Assembly (NCBI GenBank): GCA_902624635.1
Contig: CACNYD010000001.1
Location: forward strand, 178,766-242,765
Direction of reading: 5' to 3'
Source: an uncultured Pelagibacteraceae bacterium
GTDB taxonomy: Bacteria > Pseudomonadota > Alphaproteobacteria > Pelagibacterales > Pelagibacteraceae
DNA: 64,000 bases
Part shown: positions 9,986 to 19,945 of the stretch, piece by piece
How the letters are laid out: each line of letters begins with the position of its first letter
Position numbering within the stretch: the stretch's first letter is position 1
Translations under genes and position numbers: made by a program
The notes under the pieces: generated by a model
The model's input: only the letters and a program-made list of their open reading frames with translations
Told to the model about the DNA's origin: nothing
Database searches by the model: none

Positions 9986-10643
9986 AGCCAGCTCCCCTTA
10001 TAGTTTGAAGAAATTTAGGATTTTTTGGATCTATTTCAATTTTTTTTCTCAATCTTGTTATAATAACATCAATTGATCTTTCTTTGTCTAAGTCAATTAA
10101 TTTTCCAATTTCTTCTCTCTCAAATACTTTTCCTGGGTTGTTAATCATTTTTTCTAATATTGTTTTTTCAGTATTATTTATTTTGAATTCTGAATTACCA
10201 TGAAATATTATTTGTTTATTCAAATCAATTTGAACGTTTTCAAATTTTATAATCTTTTTTAAATTATTTTTTTTTGTTTTATTAATTATATTTTTAATTC
10301 TTAAGTCCAGTTCTTTGGGTTCGAACGGTTTTGGCAAATAATCATCTGCTCCCATCTCAAGCCCCTCTATTCTTTCATTTGGCTCACCTTTTGCTGTCAA
10401 TAATATTATTGGAGTATTAATATTTTCTTTATGTTCTTCTAAAAAATCTAATCCACTTTTTCCTGGCATCATTATGTCTAAGATTATTAAATCAAATTTT
10501 ATGATGCTTATTTTTTCAGATGCATTTTCTGCATTATCAGCTGTGGTAACTAAATATTTTTTCTCATTTAAATATTTTTTAACTAATGATCTTATACCCT
10601 CATCATCATCGACTACTAAAATATGAGCTTGAAAATTATCCAT
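9966..10643 (-). CDS. OmpR-type response regulator
   Basis: This is a DNA-binding response regulator of 225 residues. The receiver domain has the acidic pocket VDDDEG (residues 11-16), the phosphoacceptor D56 in LIILDIMMPG, and the conserved Lys in ADDYLPKPFEP. The C-terminal winged-helix domain ends in VDVIITRLRKKIEIDP-like sequence and GAGYVLW. It overlaps the MarR gene upstream by 8 nt and the kinase gene downstream by 20 nt, so the three are one transcription unit. By context it is the partner of the EnvZ-type kinase. Confidence 0.94.
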   Translation of the reverse strand: MDNFQAHILVVDDDEGIRSLVKKYLNEKKYLVTTADNAENASEKISIIKFDLIILDIMMPGKSGLDFLEEHKENINTPIILLTAKGEPNERIEGLEMGADDYLPKPFEPKELDLRIKNIINKTKKNNLKKIIKFENVQIDLNKQIIFHGNSEFKINNTEKTILEKMINNPGKVFEREEIGKLIDLDKERSIDVIITRLRKKIEIDPKNPKFLQTIRGAGYVLWIE

Positions 10644-11076
10644 TTATTATTCTATTTAAAACTTCATCAAAATTAAGAACTTCCTGAGAGCTTGAATTTA
10701 GTAATGCGTTATAAATCCTTTTTTTTTGTATTTCAAAAATCTCTTTAAAAATTTTTTTTCCTTTTTCATTCAGAAAAATATGCTTAATTCTTGTGTCATT
10801 ATCATCTTTATTAAAAAAAATTATCTCAAGTTTTATTAAGTCTTTTAAAACTCTATTTAAACTTTGCTTTGATACTTTAAGTTTTTTCATAAGTTCTGAA
10901 ATCGATATCCCCTCATACAAAGATATTAAATGAATAGTTTTTTGATGGGCTAAGCCAATATGATATTTATTGAGAATTTTTTTTGAGTCCGAAAAAGTTT
11001 CTCTATAACTGATAAATAATTTTTCAATTAAATGTTTCAATTGTTCATCTTTTAAATATAAAAGCTCTTTCATCAC
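10636..11076 (-). CDS. MarR-family transcriptional regulator
   Basis: This 146-residue winged helix-turn-helix protein has the MarR layout. The recognition region is ISISELMKKLKVSKQSLNRVLKDLI, followed by the wing NKDDNDTRIKHIFLNEKGK, which includes the conserved D-R of the wing. MarR proteins usually repress neighbouring genes and respond to small ligands or oxidation. No ligand can be inferred. It is the first gene of an operon with the response regulator and kinase, and it is divergent from ilvE across a 66-nt spacer, so autoregulation of that spacer is possible. Confidence 0.88.
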   Translation of the reverse strand: MMKELLYLKDEQLKHLIEKLFISYRETFSDSKKILNKYHIGLAHQKTIHLISLYEGISISELMKKLKVSKQSLNRVLKDLIKLEIIFFNKDDNDTRIKHIFLNEKGKKIFKEIFEIQKKRIYNALLNSSSQEVLNFDEVLNRIING

Positions 11077-11088
11077 AGGTAAGTTATA

Positions 11089-11117
11089 TTGACATATTAT
11101 ATATACATAGATATTTT
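11089..11117 (+). promoter_or_regulatory. Probable sigma70 promoter for ilvE
   Basis: A perfect -35 hexamer TTGACA (11089-11094) is followed after 17 nt by TATTTT (11112-11117). It lies in the 66-nt divergent spacer, 25 nt before the ilvE ATG. The -10 is only partly consensus and the region is generally AT-rich, so the call is moderate. Confidence 0.45.
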
Positions 11118-11142
11118 TCAGTAATAATTTTATATTTCATAC

Positions 11143-12024
11143 ATGATACCTTACGATAAAAGATCTGGTAAAATATGGTACAATGGCGAATTAGTAGATT
11201 GGTCAGATGTTAAAGTACATGTTCTAAGTCATGGATTACATTATGCTAGCTGTGTTTTTGAAGGAGAAAGAGTTTATGATGGCTCAATCTTTAAACTAGA
11301 GGAACATACTTCAAGATTTTTTCATTCAGCTAGACGAATGGGATTTGAAATACCTTATTCTGAGGCAGAAATTAATGCTGCTTCAAACTCTATAATCAAA
11401 AATCAAAAAGTTGAAAATGGGTACGTGAGACCAGTAGCCTGGAGAGGAAGTGAGATGATGGCAATCTCTGCTCAACAAACAAAAATTCACGTTGCAATAG
11501 CGACTTGGGAATGGGGCTCCTATTTTGACCCAAAATTAAAAGTTGAGGGAATTAGATTAAATATTTCAAATTGGAGGAGACCAGCTCCCAATACAATTCC
11601 ATGGGATACAAAAGCTTCAGGTCTATATATGATATGTACACTTTCAAAACATGAAGCAGAAAAAAATGGTTATACAGATTCTTTAATGTTAGATCATGAG
11701 GGCAACATTGCTGAGGCAACTGGTGCTAATATTTTTTTTAAAGATAAGAATGGTGACCTTCATACACCTGTTCCAGACTCTTTTCTGGATGGAATTACAA
11801 GAAGGACAGTAATTGAGATTGCAAAATCAAAAAATATTAAAGTTCATGAAAGAAAAATTAATCCAAAAGAATTAAAAAATTTTGTTGGATGTTTTTTAAC
11901 TGGAACTGCAGCTGAAGTAACCCCAGTATCGTGTATTGCTGAAAATGAATTTAAAGTTTGTGATTTAATAATTGGCTTAAATGAAAGTTATCAGCAACTA
12001 GTTAGAAAAAAAAAGGCAGCTTAA
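11143..12024 (+). CDS. ilvE: Branched-chain amino acid aminotransferase
   Basis: This PLP-dependent class IV aminotransferase interconverts valine, leucine and isoleucine with their 2-oxo acids. Diagnostic segments are KIWYNGELVDWSDVKVHVLS near the start, FEGERVYDG, the lysine-containing NTIPWDTKASGLYM, the ANIFFKDKNGDLHTP block and the C-terminal FLTGTAAEVTPV. At 293 residues the length is normal. It stands alone on the plus strand, between the divergent MarR operon and the convergent pgsA, whose 3' end it overlaps by 4 nt. Confidence 0.95.
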   Translation: MIPYDKRSGKIWYNGELVDWSDVKVHVLSHGLHYASCVFEGERVYDGSIFKLEEHTSRFFHSARRMGFEIPYSEAEINAASNSIIKNQKVENGYVRPVAWRGSEMMAISAQQTKIHVAIATWEWGSYFDPKLKVEGIRLNISNWRRPAPNTIPWDTKASGLYMICTLSKHEAEKNGYTDSLMLDHEGNIAEATGANIFFKDKNGDLHTPVPDSFLDGITRRTVIEIAKSKNIKVHERKINPKELKNFVGCFLTGTAAEVTPVSCIAENEFKVCDLIIGLNESYQQLVRKKKAA

Positions 12025-12605
12025 TCTTTGCTGTCTTCTGAAATTGCGTGATCAATTCCTTTTCTCATATATTCATACCCAGTAAATAGTGTTAATGCAG
12101 CTGAAAGCCATAAAAGAATTATTCCTATTGTTTGAGCATTATAGTCTTGAAAATTAATAATTTTGTTTCCAGTATCACCTGATAACAAAAGAGCTATAGA
12201 AACCATTTGTAATACAGTTTTCAATTTTGCTAAATTTGAAACTGGTAGTTTAATTTTTCCTTTAGCTAAAAATTCTCTTAATCCTGAGATTAGTATTTCT
12301 CGAGTTAAAATAATAATCGCAGCAATTACTTCATAGTTTCTAATAGTTCCATCCATTACCAAAAGTATAAGAGCAGTTGCAACGATAATCTTATCTGCTA
12401 TCGGATCGAGTAATTCCCCAAGTTTTGACTCTTCCCCAAGAAATCTGGCTAACATTCCATCTAAAAAATCCGTAAAAGATGCAACAATAAATAAAATTAA
12501 AGCTGTTAAATCACCATAAAATCCAGGCAAGTAAAAAGCCAATACAAAAAAAGGAACAATTAAAATTCTTCCAACAGTTAAAATATTTGGTATTTTTTTA
12601 AGCAT
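12021..12605 (-). CDS. pgsA: CDP-diacylglycerol-glycerol-3-phosphate 3-phosphatidyltransferase
   Basis: This inner-membrane enzyme makes phosphatidylglycerol phosphate, the committed step to PG and cardiolipin. It contains the CDP-alcohol phosphotransferase motif DxxDG(x2)AR(x8)G(x3)D(x3)D, visible as DFLDGMLARFLGEESKLGELLDPIADK in two parts (DFLDGMLARFLG and GELLDPIADK). It has several hydrophobic helices and 194 residues, the usual length. It ends the operon that starts with uvrB and lies 8 nt downstream of uvrC; a uvrC-pgsA linkage is frequent in proteobacteria. Confidence 0.94.
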   Translation of the reverse strand: MLKKIPNILTVGRILIVPFFVLAFYLPGFYGDLTALILFIVASFTDFLDGMLARFLGEESKLGELLDPIADKIIVATALILLVMDGTIRNYEVIAAIIILTREILISGLREFLAKGKIKLPVSNLAKLKTVLQMVSIALLLSGDTGNKIINFQDYNAQTIGIILLWLSAALTLFTGYEYMRKGIDHAISEDSKD

Positions 12606-12613
12606 ATTTTTTT

Positions 12614-14449
12614 TTATTCATGAAAAAAGTTATATATCTTTTTTGCGACTTTTGCCTCAACACCCTCAACTGATTTTATCTCATCAAGACTAGCAGACTC
12701 AACAGCCCGTGCTGAGCCAAAATGATTTAATAGAGCTCTTTTTCTAATAGAACCAATACCCTCAATTTGATCTAGCAATGACTGACTGATGCCCTTTTTT
12801 CTTTTTGCTCTATGTGCACTAATAGCAAATCTATGGGCTTCATCTCTAACTCTCTGTAAAAAAAATAAAGTAGGATCATTCTTTACAAATTTAAATTCTT
12901 TACCGTTGTGAAAAAAAGTCTCATTCCCACTATTTCTAAATTTTCCTTTGGCAATAGCAATTACAGGAATTTCATTCAAGCCCAGTGAATTAAGCGTTTC
13001 TCTTGCTGAAGAATATTGCCCTTTTCCGCCATCTATAAGTACAAGATCAGGAAAAGATAAGTAATTGCCTTTTTCTTGAATTGCGCGCTTAAATCTTCGA
13101 CCCAAAACTTCTCTTATCATGCCATAGTCATCTTGTTTAAAATTCTCATTCTTAATATTAAATTTTCTATATCTTTTTTTAATAAAACCCTCTTCTCCAT
13201 ATGTAATTAAAGCACCAACACTGTTTGTTCCTTGGATATGACTATTATCGTAGATTTCAATCAAACTTAAACTATTTTCAATTTTAAATTTTTTTGCGAT
13301 CTTGTCTAATAACTCTTTATTATTTTGGTTTTCATAAAGATTTCTATTTAAACTATTTTTAGCATTCTTTATCGCTAGATTTATAACTTTAAGTTTTGAT
13401 CCTTTTTTAGCAACAGAGATGTTCACTTGTTTCCTCTCTTTTTTTGAAAGAGTAGCTTCTATCAATTTTTTTTCTTTAATTTCTTCACTAAGAATGATCG
13501 ATCTAGGAACAGCTTTGTTTTCATAAAACTGAGATATAAAAGAATTTAAAATATTATTTAATTTTTCATCAGGGTCATGTTTAGGAAAAAAAGCTTGGTT
13601 ACCCCAATTTTGTTTTGACCTATAGAAAAATACCTGAATACATGTTTTTCCAGACTCTTTATATCCAGCAATTACGTCTGCTTCAGTTAAATTTACGTCA
13701 CTTATTGTCAAAGAGGATTGAATTATGTTCAAAGATTTTATTTTATCTCTAATTATTGCAGCTTTTTCAAAATCTAATTCCTCGCTAGCATTTTCCATTT
13801 GTGATGAAAGTGTTTGTTGTATTTTCCTTGATCTTCCTCTGCTTAAGAATTCATCAGCTGCTTCGACTAATCTAGCATAATCTTCCTGATTGATTTTGCC
13901 CCCACATGGACCAGCACATCTTTTTAAAAAATAATTAAAACAAGTTTTATCTCCAGACTCTACTTGTTTGTCTGTACATGATCTCAACAAAAAAATTCTT
14001 TGAATAGTTTTGATTGCACTATTAACAGCAAGTGAACTTGCAAAAGGTCCGTAATATTTCCCAGACTTATTTTTTGCACCTCTGTGCCTTTCTATTCTCG
14101 GAAATTTGTGATTTGAAATAAAGATGTAGGGAAAAGATTTGTCATCTTTAAGCAAGATATTAAATTTTGGTTTATGTTTTTTAATTAAATTGGCCTCTAA
14201 CAATAAGGCTTCACTTTCATTTGTAGTTGTAGTGATTTCGAGTTTTTCAGTCTGAGACAACATTCTTTCAGTACGAATGATATGATTTTTTTCAGAGACG
14301 TAGCTTTTCAACCTGTTGGGTAAATTTTTTGCTTTTCCAACATAAAGGATATCACCTTTTGCATTGAGCATTCGATAAACACCTGGCAATTTAGGAATTA
14401 AAGGAAGTTCTTTTTTAATTACTTCTTTTCCAGACTCAGGGTTTGACAT
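12614..14449 (-). CDS. uvrC: Excinuclease ABC subunit C
   Basis: This is the dual-incision nuclease of nucleotide excision repair. The N-terminal GIY-YIG nuclease domain ([20 protein letters not shown], about residues 24-43) is followed by a cysteine cluster ([13 protein letters not shown]), a UVR motif around residues 200-235, an RNase H-like nuclease domain ([21 protein letters not shown]) and a C-terminal helix-hairpin-helix pair ([35 protein letters not shown]). At 611 residues it is full length. It overlaps folB by 14 nt and shares the operon with uvrB. Confidence 0.97.
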   Translation of the reverse strand: MSNPESGKEVIKKELPLIPKLPGVYRMLNAKGDILYVGKAKNLPNRLKSYVSEKNHIIRTERMLSQTEKLEITTTTNESEALLLEANLIKKHKPKFNILLKDDKSFPYIFISNHKFPRIERHRGAKNKSGKYYGPFASSLAVNSAIKTIQRIFLLRSCTDKQVESGDKTCFNYFLKRCAGPCGGKINQEDYARLVEAADEFLSRGRSRKIQQTLSSQMENASEELDFEKAAIIRDKIKSLNIIQSSLTISDVNLTEADVIAGYKESGKTCIQVFFYRSKQNWGNQAFFPKHDPDEKLNNILNSFISQFYENKAVPRSIILSEEIKEKKLIEATLSKKERKQVNISVAKKGSKLKVINLAIKNAKNSLNRNLYENQNNKELLDKIAKKFKIENSLSLIEIYDNSHIQGTNSVGALITYGEEGFIKKRYRKFNIKNENFKQDDYGMIREVLGRRFKRAIQEKGNYLSFPDLVLIDGGKGQYSSARETLNSLGLNEIPVIAIAKGKFRNSGNETFFHNGKEFKFVKNDPTLFFLQRVRDEAHRFAISAHRAKRKKGISQSLLDQIEGIGSIRKRALLNHFGSARAVESASLDEIKSVEGVEAKVAKKIYNFFHE

Positions 14450-14861
14450 GGGTTCTTATCTTGGAAATTTGTATTCCAACTGATGAGCAGTCTTTTAAAA
14501 TTTCTAATTTTTCAATTTTTAGCATAATTTTACCAATTCTTTTATCTTTGAATAGTTCGTCAAAAACTGCCTCTGCTAAAGTCTCTAAAAAGTTATAATG
14601 TTTCTTTTTTACTAGTTTTTTTATTAGTTTCACAATAGTTCCATAATTTACAATTGATCTTAGATCTTTGTCATTTGATGGCTTTTTATCTTGATAATCT
14701 ATTTCAAGACTAAATTTAATTTTCTGAGAATTTTTTTTCTCAAAATCGTAATATCCAAGTTTTAAGTCTAAAATTAACTCATTAATTAAAATTTTTTTCT
14801 CGTAATTAAATAAAGTTTTATTTTTATCTATTTTTACAATTTTAAAACTATTCTTTTTCAC
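14436..14861 (-). CDS. folB: Dihydroneopterin aldolase-like protein (FolB)
   Basis: This 141-residue protein has the tunnelling-fold FolB pattern: [30 protein letters not shown]-like [10 protein letters not shown], then the helix [17 protein letters not shown] and [10 protein letters not shown]. FolB cleaves 7,8-dihydroneopterin in folate synthesis. It is translationally coupled to the SDR gene (4-nt overlap), whose closest family resemblance is to pteridine reductases, and both point to pterin or folate metabolism. The sequence is divergent, and an epimerase or related pterin role is possible. Confidence 0.82.
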   Translation of the reverse strand: MKKNSFKIVKIDKNKTLFNYEKKILINELILDLKLGYYDFEKKNSQKIKFSLEIDYQDKKPSNDKDLRSIVNYGTIVKLIKKLVKKKHYNFLETLAEAVFDELFKDKRIGKIMLKIEKLEILKDCSSVGIQISKIRTHVKP

Positions 14862-15613
14862 TCTTTTCCCTTCGTAATGTCAGGTGTTTGCCAATTCAAG
14901 TTTTGACCACTATCTATTGCTAAAACTTGTCCCGTAATAGAACTATTTTTTATAAAAAAGTCAACCGCATTACAAATCTCATTTACATCTACTTGCTGTT
15001 TTAGTGGGGTTGCTAAATATTGGCTTTTAAAATGTTTTTCTGATTGTCTTTTATTTTTAATTGTAGGTCCAGGAGCTATTCCATTAACCCTAATCCTTGG
15101 TGAAAGGCTCATAGCGCTAGTTTTAGTCAAAGTATATAGACCTGCTTTACTTAATGTATATGAAAAAAAAAATGGAGTTAATTTAAACACCCTTTGATCA
15201 ATTATATTTATAATATTATTATTTTTTCCTCTGATATTTTTTGAAAACTCTTTTGATAAAAGAGCAGGGGCTTTAAGATTAGTAGAAATATGTTTCTCCC
15301 AACTTTTAGAGCTAAAATTTTCTAGTTTATCATTTTCAAATAATGAGGCATTATTTATTAAGCAGTCAAAAAATTTCATTTTTGATTTTGAGAATTTGAT
15401 TATCTTATGAATATCTTTTTCTTTATTTAAATCTGCACTTATCAAATAAACTTTTGTTCCCAATTTTTGTAAATTTTTTTTTAAATTTTCTGCCTTAGAT
15501 TTTGATCTATTAAAATGGATAGTAATTTCTATATTAGGACCGGATAATTTTTCAGCAATAGCAGCACCTATTCTAGTAGCTCCACCTGTGATTATTATCT
15601 TCCGTGCTTCCAC
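14858..15613 (-). CDS. SDR-family oxidoreductase, pteridine-reductase-like
   Basis: This is a short-chain dehydrogenase of 251 residues. It has the NAD(P) motif [16 protein letters not shown] near the N terminus, the NNAS structural motif in [11 protein letters not shown], and a catalytic YxxxK in [14 protein letters not shown] followed by [15 protein letters not shown]-x-RIG start is typical of pteridine reductase and FolM-like SDRs. It sits next to folB with a 4-nt overlap and overlaps uvrB by 19 nt. I infer a dihydropterin or dihydrofolate reductase role from this context; the substrate is not proven by sequence. Confidence 0.75.
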   Translation of the reverse strand: MEARKIIITGGATRIGAAIAEKLSGPNIEITIHFNRSKSKAENLKKNLQKLGTKVYLISADLNKEKDIHKIIKFSKSKMKFFDCLINNASLFENDKLENFSSKSWEKHISTNLKAPALLSKEFSKNIRGKNNNIINIIDQRVFKLTPFFFSYTLSKAGLYTLTKTSAMSLSPRIRVNGIAPGPTIKNKRQSEKHFKSQYLATPLKQQVDVNEICNAVDFFIKNSSITGQVLAIDSGQNLNWQTPDITKGKE

Positions 15614-17769
15614 TTTTTATCTCTTTTTTTTGTAACTCTGGTGCCAGGCATACCAAGAGTAGACCTTCCTTTTGGGTAAATTTTATTTTTTACATCATAC
15701 TGTCTTATTTTTGGGTTTAAAGTTATTTCAAGTTCAGTGCTCTGTAATTTTCTAATTTCATCTCTTATTTTAGCAGCTTCCTCAAATTCTAAGTTAGATG
15801 CAGATTCTTTCATTTTTTTATCTAAAGCTTTCAGATGTTTTTTTAGATTTCCACCTACATTAGACCCTTCACTTATTTTTACATAATCTTTTTCATAAAC
15901 ACTTTCTAAGATATCACTAATTTCTTTTTTTACAGTTTTAGCATCAATTTTATGTTTTTTATTATAGGCAAGTTGTATAGATCTTCTTCTATCAGTTTCT
16001 TGCATAGCTTTTTTTATACTTTTAGTTTCTTTATCAGCATATAAAATCACTTTGCCCTCAACATTTCTTGCTGCTCTTCCAATAGTTTGAATTAAGGAAG
16101 TTTCAGATCTTAAAAAACCCTCTTTATCAGCATCTAAAATACCAACTAATGCACATTCAGGTATATCTAAACCTTCTCTTAAAAGGTTTATTCCAACTAA
16201 AACATCAAACACTCCCATTCTTAAATCTCTCATTATTTCAATTCTCTCTAAAGTGTCTATGTCTGAGTGCAGGTACCTAACTCTAACACCATTTTCATGA
16301 AGATATTCTGTAAGATCTTCAGCCATTTTTTTTGTAAGTGTAGTGACTAATACTCTATGATTATTTTCTATAACTTTTTTACATTCATGCATTAAGTCAT
16401 CAACTTGATTTTTGGCTGGTCTAATTTCTACTGGTGGATCAATTAATCCTGTTGGTCGGATAACTTGATCAATGAATTTACCTTTCGTTTGCTCTAATTC
16501 CCAAGGACCTGGTGTTGCAGATACAAAAACAGTTTGTGTTCGCATTAAATCCCATTCCTCGAATTTTAGAGGTCTATTATCCATGCATGATGGAAGTCTA
16601 AATCCGTATTCAGCCAAAGTACTTTTCCTTGATCTATCACCTTTATACATACCATTAAGCTGAGGAACCGTTACGTGACATTCATCAACAAAAATTAAAG
16701 TATTGTCTGGAAAGTATTCAAATAAAGTTGGAGGTGGTTCACCTGGTTTTCTACCTGACAAAAATCTTGAGTAATTTTCAATTCCAGCACACGAACCAGT
16801 TGCTTCTATCATTTCAAGGTCAAATTTAGTTCTTTCCTCAAGTCTTTGTGCCTCTAATAATTTATTCTCTGATTTATGTTTTTTTAGAGTAATTTCTAAT
16901 TCTTTTCTTATGTTTAAAACTGCTTGTTCTATAGTTGGTTTAGGAGTTATGTAATGACTATTTGCATAAACTTTAACTAAGTTTAATTCTCTTACTTGAT
17001 CACCCGTTAGTGGATCAAATTCCTCAATTTTTTCAAGTTTATCACCAAACAAGCTTAATCGCCATGCTCTATCTTCTAAATGAGATGGAAAGATTTCTAA
17101 ATATTCACCACGAGCTCTGAAAGTACCTCTGTAAAAATTTTGATCATTTCTTTTATATTGTAACGCAACTAAAGAATTAATTATTTGTTCTCTATTGTAA
17201 TCGTAATTTTTTTGTAGTGTTAGAGTCATTTTGCTATAAGCCTCAACTGAGCCTAAACCATAAATACATGATACACTGGCTACAATTAAAACATCATCTC
17301 TTTCCAAAAGAGATCTTGTTGCCGAATGTCTCATCCTGTCTATTTGCTCATTGATTGATGCTTCTTTTTCTATGTATGTGTCAGATCTTGGCACGTAAGC
17401 TTCTGGAGTATAGTAATCGTAGTAAGACACAAAATACTCAACAGCATTATCAGGAAAGAATGCCTTCATTTCTCCATAAAGTTGAGCTGCGAGAGTTTTG
17501 TTAGGAGCAAGAATTAAGGCTGGTCTATTTGTGGCCTCTATTACCTTTGCCATTGTAAAAGTTTTTCCAGACCCAGTAACGCCAAGTAATACTTGATTAA
17601 ATTCCTCTTTATTTGCACCCTTAACTAATTTTTTAATAGCCTCCGGTTGATCACCCGCTGGTTTAAAATCAGATTTAATTTTAAATTTTTTACCACCTTC
17701 AAGTTTTCCACTGATTTTTGGGTTTTTACTCTGAATATCCGTAATTAAATCTTGATATGTATTTTCCAT
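15595..17769 (-). CDS. uvrB: Excinuclease ABC subunit B
   Basis: This is the damage-verifying helicase-like subunit of nucleotide excision repair. At 724 residues it is full length. Visible features are Walker [13 protein letters not shown] (about residues 62-73), the beta-hairpin region [18 protein letters not shown], the DEAD-like box IFVDECHVT, helicase motifs in the C-terminal half ([26 protein letters not shown]) and a C-terminal UVR motif near residue 660. It heads a five-gene minus-strand operon (uvrB, SDR, folB, uvrC, pgsA) and is separated from the divergent aminotransferase by only 36 nt. Confidence 0.98.
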   Translation of the reverse strand: MENTYQDLITDIQSKNPKISGKLEGGKKFKIKSDFKPAGDQPEAIKKLVKGANKEEFNQVLLGVTGSGKTFTMAKVIEATNRPALILAPNKTLAAQLYGEMKAFFPDNAVEYFVSYYDYYTPEAYVPRSDTYIEKEASINEQIDRMRHSATRSLLERDDVLIVASVSCIYGLGSVEAYSKMTLTLQKNYDYNREQIINSLVALQYKRNDQNFYRGTFRARGEYLEIFPSHLEDRAWRLSLFGDKLEKIEEFDPLTGDQVRELNLVKVYANSHYITPKPTIEQAVLNIRKELEITLKKHKSENKLLEAQRLEERTKFDLEMIEATGSCAGIENYSRFLSGRKPGEPPPTLFEYFPDNTLIFVDECHVTVPQLNGMYKGDRSRKSTLAEYGFRLPSCMDNRPLKFEEWDLMRTQTVFVSATPGPWELEQTKGKFIDQVIRPTGLIDPPVEIRPAKNQVDDLMHECKKVIENNHRVLVTTLTKKMAEDLTEYLHENGVRVRYLHSDIDTLERIEIMRDLRMGVFDVLVGINLLREGLDIPECALVGILDADKEGFLRSETSLIQTIGRAARNVEGKVILYADKETKSIKKAMQETDRRRSIQLAYNKKHKIDAKTVKKEISDILESVYEKDYVKISEGSNVGGNLKKHLKALDKKMKESASNLEFEEAAKIRDEIRKLQSTELEITLNPKIRQYDVKNKIYPKGRSTLGMPGTRVTKKRDKKWKHGR

Positions 17770-17805
17770 ATATTAAAGAAAGTAGTAGAATTAATTTATA
17801 TTTCA

Positions 17806-18996
17806 ATGAGCATAATATCAGACAGTTTAAAAAGAATTAAGCCATCCCCAACTATTGCTGTAACTCAGAAAGTAAGGGAATTAAGAGCGGCTGGCAAAGA
17901 TGTAATTGGTTTAGGAGCTGGAGAGCCAGATTTTGACACTCCAGAAAATATAAAAAATGCTGCGATCAAAGCCATAAAAAGAGGAGACACAAAGTACACT
18001 GCTGTTGATGGTACACCTGAACTTAAAAAAGCTATTATCAAGAAATTTAAAAGAGAAAATAAACTAAACTATTCTCTAGATCAAATAACTGTTGGTACAG
18101 GAGGTAAACAAGTCCTTTATAATACTTTCATGGCAACTCTTAATAAAGGAGATGAAGTAATTATACCAGCACCTTTTTGGGTATCATACCCAGATATGGT
18201 TCTTTTAGCTGGAGGAAAACCAAAAATAATTAAATGTACTGAACAGGAAGGTTTTAAACTTACTCCAAAAAAATTAAAAAAAGCAATATCTAAAAAAACT
18301 AAATGGATTATTCTTAATTCTCCATCAAATCCAACAGGAGCAGGTTATTCAAAAAAAGAAATTAATGATTTAGCAAAAATTTTAATCAGAAATAAAAAAA
18401 TTTTTATTTTAAGTGACGATATTTATGAACATGTTAGGTATGATAACTTTAATTTTTTTACAATTGCTCAAATTTCTAAACTAAAAGATAGGACACTTAC
18501 AATGAATGGAGTTAGTAAATCATATGCTATGACCGGTTGGAGAATAGGTTATGCTGCTGGTCCAAAGGAAATAATAAAAGCTATTAGAAAAATCCAATCA
18601 CAATCAACTTCAAATCCATCCTCAATAAGTCAAGCAGCAGCTGTCGAAGCATTAAATGGAAAACAAGGTTTCGTAAAAACTAGGGCTAAATCATTCAAAG
18701 ATAGAAGAAACTTTGTTGTAAAAAGCCTCAATAGTATAAAAGGTATAAATTGTTTAACTCCAAATGGAGCATTTTATGTATTCCCAAGCTGTAAAGGATT
18801 ATTAAATAAAAAAACAAAATTAAAAACAGATACTAATTTTGTTCAAAGATTACTTGAAAAAGAAAACGTTGCAGTTGTCCAAGGTTCTGCTTTTGGTTTA
18901 GATGGCTATTTTAGGATTTCTTATGCTACATCGATGAAAAATTTAGAAAAAGCAATGTTAAGAATTAAATCTTTCTGCGAAACCCTAAATAAATAA
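17806..18996 (+). CDS. aspC: Class I aminotransferase, aspartate aminotransferase (AspC/AatA) type
   Basis: This PLP enzyme most likely transfers amino groups between aspartate and 2-oxoglutarate. The ORF is open further upstream to 17752, but family alignment supports the ATG at 17806 (MSIISDSLKRIKPSPT), giving 396 residues. Diagnostic segments are GLGAGEPDFDTPENI, NSPSNPTGAGYS, and SKSYAMTGWRIGYAAGP with the PLP lysine at K238. A related substrate such as prephenate cannot be excluded for the Ib subgroup. The stop is directly followed by the convergent ADP-ribosylglycohydrolase-like gene with no spacer. Confidence 0.9.
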   Translation: MSIISDSLKRIKPSPTIAVTQKVRELRAAGKDVIGLGAGEPDFDTPENIKNAAIKAIKRGDTKYTAVDGTPELKKAIIKKFKRENKLNYSLDQITVGTGGKQVLYNTFMATLNKGDEVIIPAPFWVSYPDMVLLAGGKPKIIKCTEQEGFKLTPKKLKKAISKKTKWIILNSPSNPTGAGYSKKEINDLAKILIRNKKIFILSDDIYEHVRYDNFNFFTIAQISKLKDRTLTMNGVSKSYAMTGWRIGYAAGPKEIIKAIRKIQSQSTSNPSSISQAAAVEALNGKQGFVKTRAKSFKDRRNFVVKSLNSIKGINCLTPNGAFYVFPSCKGLLNKKTKLKTDTNFVQRLLEKENVAVVQGSAFGLDGYFRISYATSMKNLEKAMLRIKSFCETLNK

Positions 18997-19944
18997 TTAC
19001 TTTTGATTAAGTATCTTTTTTGCTGGAATTGTTTTTTTAATCCAATCATTTGGAATAGAATTTGCACCTTTTAAAGCAGCAAAATATGCTCCGGTAAAAT
19101 TTGCTCTTGAACAATTACATCCGCCAGCTTTTATTGTTTTTAAAATAGCATCTTTATAATTTTTTGAATTAATAATTGTATATATAGAGCTATTAAAAGT
19201 CCCTGGATAGCTACAAGCCATACCCAGTTTCTTTATAACAGTTGGATCAAAATTTGATTTAAATTTTTTTATTTTTTTAATGTCGTTAACAATTGTCTTA
19301 AAAAAAGAATTTCTGTTGAATTTCTTAACAAATCCCTTGATTGGGTCTTTAGCACCCTTTAATGCAAAATCTATTAAATATAATTTTGCCAGAGCATATT
19401 TAAAACTTATTTTTGAAACTGTTATAATTTTGAAAATTTTTTCTAAACTTTTAAAATTAAAGCCATATAGAAAATAAGGAAGAATAGCACAAAAACCATC
19501 TGACTCATTAACCTTTATACCACCAGAAATTTTCTTTTTTAATTTAATGTTTTTTACCGTTTCAATAATATTCTGATGTATCCATGGTCCCTTAATCATA
19601 CCACGCCAGTCTTTGACTTTTTTATATTTAGATCTCAGTTTTAAATTCTTCCAATATTTACTTCCCGGGCCAAAGTCTTTAAGGATATTTTTTTTAAAAC
19701 GTTTATCTATATTTTCGTGACTCTCCAGAAGTGTTCGAAACATCACTTGACCAATTTCATTGTAACCAGAAACTTTTCCAGTTTTAATACTATAGAAAGG
19801 GCTTTTATTTTTTTTCAAGAAAGCAAAGTCGCTCTTCCCCTTAATATAAATACTTAATTTTTTTTGATTATACACCCAATGTAATGGCCTGGCTGCAGCA
19901 TCAGCAACTGTAGCGCCTAAGAAAACATGAAGATTATTTTTCAC
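18997..19944 (-). CDS. ADP-ribosylglycohydrolase-fold protein lacking canonical metal-binding aspartates
   Basis: This 315-residue protein has the all-helical ADP-ribosylglycohydrolase (ARH/DraG, crystallin J1) layout. It starts with FLGATVADAAARPLHWVYN, equivalent to the family's G-x-x-x-GDA block, and ends with GGCNCSRANFTGAYFAA, equivalent to the GGDTD block. The usual metal ligands are not present: the DDT position reads YNEIGQVM (residues 61-68), and the two late aspartates are cysteines (residues 274-281). It may belong to a divergent subfamily with another chemistry or have lost hydrolase activity. It lies 1 nt from trxB's stop and is probably co-transcribed with it. Confidence 0.7.
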   Translation of the reverse strand: MKNNLHVFLGATVADAAARPLHWVYNQKKLSIYIKGKSDFAFLKKNKSPFYSIKTGKVSGYNEIGQVMFRTLLESHENIDKRFKKNILKDFGPGSKYWKNLKLRSKYKKVKDWRGMIKGPWIHQNIIETVKNIKLKKKISGGIKVNESDGFCAILPYFLYGFNFKSLEKIFKIITVSKISFKYALAKLYLIDFALKGAKDPIKGFVKKFNRNSFFKTIVNDIKKIKKFKSNFDPTVIKKLGMACSYPGTFNSSIYTIINSKNYKDAILKTIKAGGCNCSRANFTGAYFAALKGANSIPNDWIKKTIPAKKILNQK

Positions 19945-19945
19945 T

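Noticed and set aside
17752-17805. Extended N terminus of the class I aminotransferase
   Set aside because: The extra 18 residues ([10 protein letters not shown] start) overlap the uvrB start region and are not part of the family; the ATG at 17806 is preferred.
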